Part shown: positions 12,216 through 15,278 of the stretch, in pieces
Numbering within the stretch: the stretch's first letter is position 1
Layout of the letters: each line of letters opens with the position of its first letter
Source of the DNA: an uncultured Collinsella sp.
Lineage (GTDB): Bacteria > Actinomycetota > Coriobacteriia > Coriobacteriales > Coriobacteriaceae
NCBI GenBank assembly: GCA_905211615.1
Contig: CAJMBB010000037.1
Location: 1-15,278, forward strand
Reading direction: 5' to 3'
DNA: 15,278 nt
Notes under the pieces: generated by a model
Seen by the model: only the letters and a program-made list of their open reading frames with translations
Database searches by the model: none
What the model was told of the DNA's origin: nothing
Made by a program: the position numbers and the translations under genes

Positions 12216-12308
12216 TTACTTCTTTCGACGGTGGATCACGTTGATCGCATAGCCGACGAGCATGGCCAGAACAATGACGATAAAGCCGAGCAGGGGATTG
12301 TCGTTCAT
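12216..12308 (-). CDS. 30-residue single-TM microprotein
   Basis: A short open frame, MNDNPLLGFIVIVLAMLVGY..., ending in a basic HRRKK tail: a short polar N-terminus, one hydrophobic helix (about residues 6-25) and a positive C-terminus. It has an excellent ribosome binding site, TAGGAGG (12320-12314), 5 nt from the ATG, and the TAG of that site is the stop codon of the lipid kinase gene. Translation is therefore likely coupled to the kinase. The hydrophobic design and strong site argue for a real gene. Its function is unknown. It may be a membrane partner of the lipid kinase (inference from position). It is followed by the operon terminator. Confidence 0.72.
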   Translation of the reverse strand: MNDNPLLGFIVIVLAMLVGYAINVIHRRKK

Positions 12309-12317
12309 GGGGTCCTC

Positions 12318-13235
12318 CTATTTTCCGAGCGGGGAGAATTCGTCGACGATGAGGTCGAGGCATTGCGGAAGCGCGCGGGCACCAAAGACGCCCGAATTGC
12401 TGGAGATAATCTCGCCATCGAACTGCATGCCCAGCGATGGCGTGCAGGTGATCTTGGCTTCCTTGGTCTGGATGATCTTAAACTGCGGACGACCGAGCAC
12501 CTTGCCGGCGGGGTCGAGCGCGGCGGTGATCACGGTTGGGAGCAACTGCACGGTGCGCACGGGTTCGATGACCGCAATGTCGACCATGCCATCGTTCATG
12601 CGGCAGTCGGGGAACAGGTTGATGTCGTTTTGGATGACCGAGGTGTTGCCGGCCATGCAGCAGATGCCATCGAGCTCCTCGACAATGCCGTCGTGCTCAA
12701 TCGTAAAGTGCGCCACCGTGGGGTTGGGCGTGGCAAGCGCCGACAGGAAGTAGGCAATCTCGCCGATGTCGTTTTTGGTGGGGGCAGCCTTCATCATGAT
12801 CTCGGCATCGTAGCCCGAGCCGGCGATGATGATGAAACCGTGGCGCTTCTCGTTGCCGTCCTCGTCGAGCCAAAAGAGCTCGCCCATGTCCGCCTTGACG
12901 GTACGACCGGCGCGGCAGGCCTTGGCGAGCGCCGCCGCCTCAGGGGCATTGCCGATGTTGTTGAAGAACAGGCAGGCCGTACCGGAGGGGAAGACGAGCG
13001 TGGGGACACCGCATCCTCGCATCTGATCGAGCACGTTGGAGACGGTGCCGTCGCCGCCTGAGACCACCACGCGATCGAATTTGCGCACGTCCGCCACGGC
13101 GTCCTCGGGCTCCATGCCATCGCCGATAAAGCGCATCACGACCTCGTCGCCGCCTTGCGCGAGGGCGTGCGTGAATGCGTAGATTTCATCTGAGCTGGGG
13201 CCCGATGCCGGGTTGTGGATGATAAGGCAGCGCAT
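12318..13235 (-). CDS. Diacylglycerol / lipid kinase family protein (DAGK_cat)
   Basis: A 305-residue cytosolic, membrane-associating kinase of the DgkB/YegS type that phosphorylates diacylglycerol or a related lipid. The nucleotide-binding block is LIIHNPASGPSSDE (4-17) and VVVSGGDGTVSNVL (56-69, GGDGT at 60-64). The next block is FPSGTACLFFNNIG (82-95). Most relatives have an Asn-Asp or Asn-Leu after the Gly-Thr, so ACLF is unusual and may affect substrate use. Downstream GSGYDAEIM and the C-terminal FDGEIIS stretch fit the beta-sandwich domain of the family. The ATG at 13235 has a weak GGGAACG upstream. The gene is divergent from RNase D and shares its last codon with the ribosome binding site of the microprotein. 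Confidence 0.88.
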   Translation of the reverse strand: MRCLIIHNPASGPSSDEIYAFTHALAQGGDEVVMRFIGDGMEPEDAVADVRKFDRVVVSGGDGTVSNVLDQMRGCGVPTLVFPSGTACLFFNNIGNAPEAAALAKACRAGRTVKADMGELFWLDEDGNEKRHGFIIIAGSGYDAEIMMKAAPTKNDIGEIAYFLSALATPNPTVAHFTIEHDGIVEELDGICCMAGNTSVIQNDINLFPDCRMNDGMVDIAVIEPVRTVQLLPTVITAALDPAGKVLGRPQFKIIQTKEAKITCTPSLGMQFDGEIISSNSGVFGARALPQCLDLIVDEFSPLGK

Positions 13236-13263
13236 ACTTACGTTCCCGTTCTGTGACTAACCG

Positions 13264-13271
13264 AGTATAGT
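13264..13271. promoter_or_regulatory. Overlapping divergent -10 boxes
   Basis: AGTATAGT reads as TATAGT on the plus strand (13266-13271) and TATACT on the minus strand (13269-13264). Either could serve as a -10 for RNase D (leader about 55 nt) or the lipid kinase (leader about 22 nt). No clear -35 is seen on either side. If both are used, the two promoters compete. Confidence 0.4.
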
Positions 13272-13333
13272 TGTAAGGCAATGCCGATATCCTACCCGTG
13301 TTTTTCGGGCCTAACCTTATTCGATGGGTTGAT

Positions 13334-14467
13334 ATGTACATTTCCACACATCAGGCTCTACTCGACTTTTGCCAGCGCGCCCGCGAATTCGACGCGATTG
13401 CCGTCGATACCGAGTTTTTGCGCGAGCGCACGTTCCATCCGCGTCTGTGTCTGGTTCAGATCGCCACCCCTGCCGAGAGCGTCGCGGTCGATCCTCTGGT
13501 GATCGACGACCTGTCGCCGCTGGCCGAGCTTATGGGCGATGAGAGCGTGATCAAGGTCTTTCACGCCTGCTCGCAGGATATGGAGGTTATGCTCCATACC
13601 GTGGGCGTGCTGCCGCGTCCCATTTTTGACACGCAGGTGGCCGCCGCCTTTTTGGGCGAGCGCCAGCAGATTTCCTACGGCGCGCTCGTGCAGACGTTTT
13701 GCGGCGTCTCATTGCCCAAGACCGAGTCGCTGACCGATTGGTCGCGCCGCCCGCTGACCGATAAGCAGATTGAGTACGCAATCGATGACGTCAAGTATCT
13801 GATCGTTGCCTATACCGAGATGATGAGCCGCCTACGCGAGCTGGGTCGTGTGGACTGGGTGCTCGACGAGCTGCGCCCGCTGGCTGACGAGTCGCACTAT
13901 CGCGCCGATCGTCACGAGGCATTCCGTAAGGTCAAACGCATCAATTCGTGCAGCCGTCACCAGTTGGGCATCGCGCGCGAGCTCGCCGCCTGGCGCGAGG
14001 ACCGCGCCGAGCGCCGTAACATCCCGCGCAAGTGGGTCATGTCCGACGACACGCTGCTTGCGCTCGTTAAGCGCAATCCCGTGCGCGTTGAGGAGTTCCG
14101 TAGCATTCGCGGTACCGACCAGTTGGGGGAGCGCGACGTGGACGGTGCGCTTATGGCCATCAAGCGCGGCGCAAGCTGCCCGCACGATCGTCTGCCGCTC
14201 ATGGTGCGTGGGCATCGTCAGATCTCGCCGGAGCTGGAGAGCGTGACGGACCTCATGTATGCGCTTATTCGCCTGGTTGCCGAACGATCGGGCGTGGCGA
14301 CCTCGGTCATTGCCTCGCGCGATGATCTGGCCGACTATATTGAGCACCCCGAGCAGAGCCCCCTGCGCGAAGGCTGGCGTTTTGAGCTCGTGGGCTCGCG
14401 CCTGGACGATTTGCTCTCGGGCAATATGGGACTCACCGTGAAGGACGGCAAAATCGAGCTTTTGTAG
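13334..14467 (+). CDS. rnd: Ribonuclease D
   Basis: A 377-residue 3'-5' exoribonuclease for tRNA 3' ends and other stable RNAs. The DEDDy exonuclease domain covers about 1-175: AVDTEFLRE gives D25 and E27, HACSQDMEV gives D82, and YAIDDVKYL gives Y148 and D152. An HRDC domain follows (about 205-285: SCSRHQLGIARELAAWREDRAE onwards) with a C-terminal region of RNase D type (about 290-377). All catalytic residues are intact. I chose ATG at 13334 because MYISTHQALLDFCQ aligns with the family N-terminus. GTG at 13298 would add 12 unlike residues. There is no ribosome binding site, so a leaderless mRNA or a different start is possible. Confidence 0.93.
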   Translation: MYISTHQALLDFCQRAREFDAIAVDTEFLRERTFHPRLCLVQIATPAESVAVDPLVIDDLSPLAELMGDESVIKVFHACSQDMEVMLHTVGVLPRPIFDTQVAAAFLGERQQISYGALVQTFCGVSLPKTESLTDWSRRPLTDKQIEYAIDDVKYLIVAYTEMMSRLRELGRVDWVLDELRPLADESHYRADRHEAFRKVKRINSCSRHQLGIARELAAWREDRAERRNIPRKWVMSDDTLLALVKRNPVRVEEFRSIRGTDQLGERDVDGALMAIKRGASCPHDRLPLMVRGHRQISPELESVTDLMYALIRLVAERSGVATSVIASRDDLADYIEHPEQSPLREGWRFELVGSRLDDLLSGNMGLTVKDGKIELL

Positions 14468-14599
14468 TTATATAGTTACGCGGTTTTCCAAACGATGCAA
14501 ACGTTCTAGGGTGGCAATGCCAAAACATCGATGCTGATATGCTTGCCAGCTGAGTGGGTAAAATGCCTCCAACGTGTAACTCGATTCGGAGGAATTCGC
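14468..14599 (+). other. Intergenic stretch with weak promoter and clear RBS
   Basis: No gene and no convincing terminator for RNase D. TAAAAT at 14559-14564 could be a -10 without a good -35. GGAGGAATT at 14588-14596 is the ribosome binding site of the next gene. Confidence 0.4.
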
Positions 14600-15278
14600 A
14601 TGCCCTATTACTATGGATACGGCTTTGGTATCGACCCGCTGTACCTGCTGGTTGTTCTTGTTTGTACGGTGCTCGGTCTTGCCGCGCAGAGCTATATCAA
14701 CTCGACGTACAAGACGTGGTCTAAGGTGCGCTCGGACGGCGATACGGGCGCCACGGTCGCTCGCCGCATGCTCGATGCCAACGGTTGTAGTGCCGTGGGC
14801 ATCAAGGGCGTTGCTGGCGAGCTCACCGATCATTACAACCCGCAGGACAACAACCTGTATCTGTCGGATTCCAACCGTTCGGGCGGCTCGGTCGCAAGCG
14901 TTGCTGTCGCTTGTCACGAGGCAGGCCATGCCGCGCAGCGTCAAAGCGGCTATGCCATGATGAAGGTACGTACCGCCCTCGTGCCGGTCGTCAACTTTAC
15001 CCAGAACACCTGGACCATCGTGCTGCTCATGGGCCTGTTTATGAACATCGCGGGACTCACGACCCTCGCGCTGATCTTCTTCTCGTTTAGCGTGCTGTTC
15101 CAGCTCGTTACGCTGCCGGTCGAGATTGACGCCAGCCGCCGCGCCGTGGCGTATATCGAGCAGTCGGGCATGAGCTCCAAACAGGTCAACGGTGCCAAGA
15201 AGGTCCTGACGGCCGCCGCGCTTACCTATGTGGCTGCGGCGCTCACCTCGATTATTCAGCTGCTCTATCTTATGGCTC
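14600..15278 (+). CDS. YugP-type membrane zinc metallopeptidase, truncated by window end
   Basis: 226 residues are visible and the frame is still open at the last base, so the gene continues outside. It opens MPYYYGYGFGIDPLYLLVVL with a first TM helix (about 13-30). A cytosolic domain carries the zinc motif HEAGH at 106-110. A hydrophobic region follows (about 124-172), then LPVEIDASRRA, in which E175 is a likely third zinc ligand, and a further helix begins at about 207. This is the layout of the YugP (PF04298-type) putative neutral zinc metallopeptidases; the substrate is unknown. The ATG has GGAGG 7 nt upstream. The usual family length is about 220-240 residues, so only a few C-terminal residues should be missing. 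Confidence 0.88.
   Translation, partial: MPYYYGYGFGIDPLYLLVVLVCTVLGLAAQSYINSTYKTWSKVRSDGDTGATVARRMLDANGCSAVGIKGVAGELTDHYNPQDNNLYLSDSNRSGGSVASVAVACHEAGHAAQRQSGYAMMKVRTALVPVVNFTQNTWTIVLLMGLFMNIAGLTTLALIFFSFSVLFQLVTLPVEIDASRRAVAYIEQSGMSSKQVNGAKKVLTAAALTYVAAALTSIIQLLYLMA

Noticed and set aside
12100..12363. An 87-codon minus-strand frame over the microprotein gene
   Set aside because: It is Arg/Pro-rich, has no ribosome binding site and runs through the terminator. The microprotein frame is better supported.
1..15278. CRISPR array, tRNA, rRNA, insertion sequence or prophage
   Set aside because: No regularly spaced repeats, cloverleaf, transposase or phage-type gene could be seen on either strand.

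Overview
The window reads as chromosomal DNA of a high-GC anaerobic actinobacterium of the Coriobacteriia, most likely Collinsella or a close relative. This is inferred from gene content (an Aslfm-type D-aspartate ligase beside an aspartate racemase, a secreted C69 dipeptidase, an ECF transporter with fused ATPases), G/C-rich third codon positions, and promoters with -10 boxes such as TATGAT, TAGAAT and TATAGT, some placed so close to the start codon that a leaderless mRNA is likely. No search was run. I see no rRNA, tRNA, CRISPR array, transposase or phage gene.

Layout. 1-1980 (+): a small HTH protein whose 5' end looks disturbed, then a membrane-anchored Ser/Thr kinase, closed by a perfect bidirectional terminator. 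1986-3119 (-): a secreted coiled-coil cell-wall hydrolase, with a dense patch of small palindromes upstream. 3354-3987 (-): a MOSC-domain protein whose natural 5' end seems to lie in another frame, across a C5 run. 4210-6297 (+): a D-aspartate ligase and an aspartate racemase, which together would make and attach the D-Asp cross-bridge of peptidoglycan. A strong bidirectional terminator follows. 6422-9974 (-): an ECF transporter operon (S component, fused A1-A2 ATPase, T component). It is preceded by a 22-residue leader peptide with three consecutive Trp codons, competing RNA pairings and an intrinsic terminator. 10106-11908 (-): a secreted, C-terminally anchored C69-family Ntn-hydrolase. 12216-13235 (-): a diacylglycerol/lipid kinase and a 30-residue single-TM microprotein that share an operon. 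13334-14467 (+): RNase D. 14600-15278 (+): a YugP-like membrane zinc metallopeptidase cut by the window end.

The centrepiece is 9125-9974. The leader has the logic of classical tryptophan attenuation, so the ECF transporter most probably imports tryptophan or a closely linked compound. The transporter proteins contain one Trp in about 1021 residues, which fits a system that must be made when Trp is scarce. The leader also holds an unusual set of mutually exclusive pairings that go beyond the textbook attenuator, including a 21-nt long-range inverted repeat that brackets the terminator.

Two structured repeats, a 14-bp inverted repeat and an imperfect palindrome of about 101 nt, fill the gap between the S and ATPase genes and may be dispersed genomic elements. 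The peptidoglycan hydrolase, D-Asp ligase and racemase, C69 peptidase and membrane-spanning kinase give the window an overall cell-envelope character.
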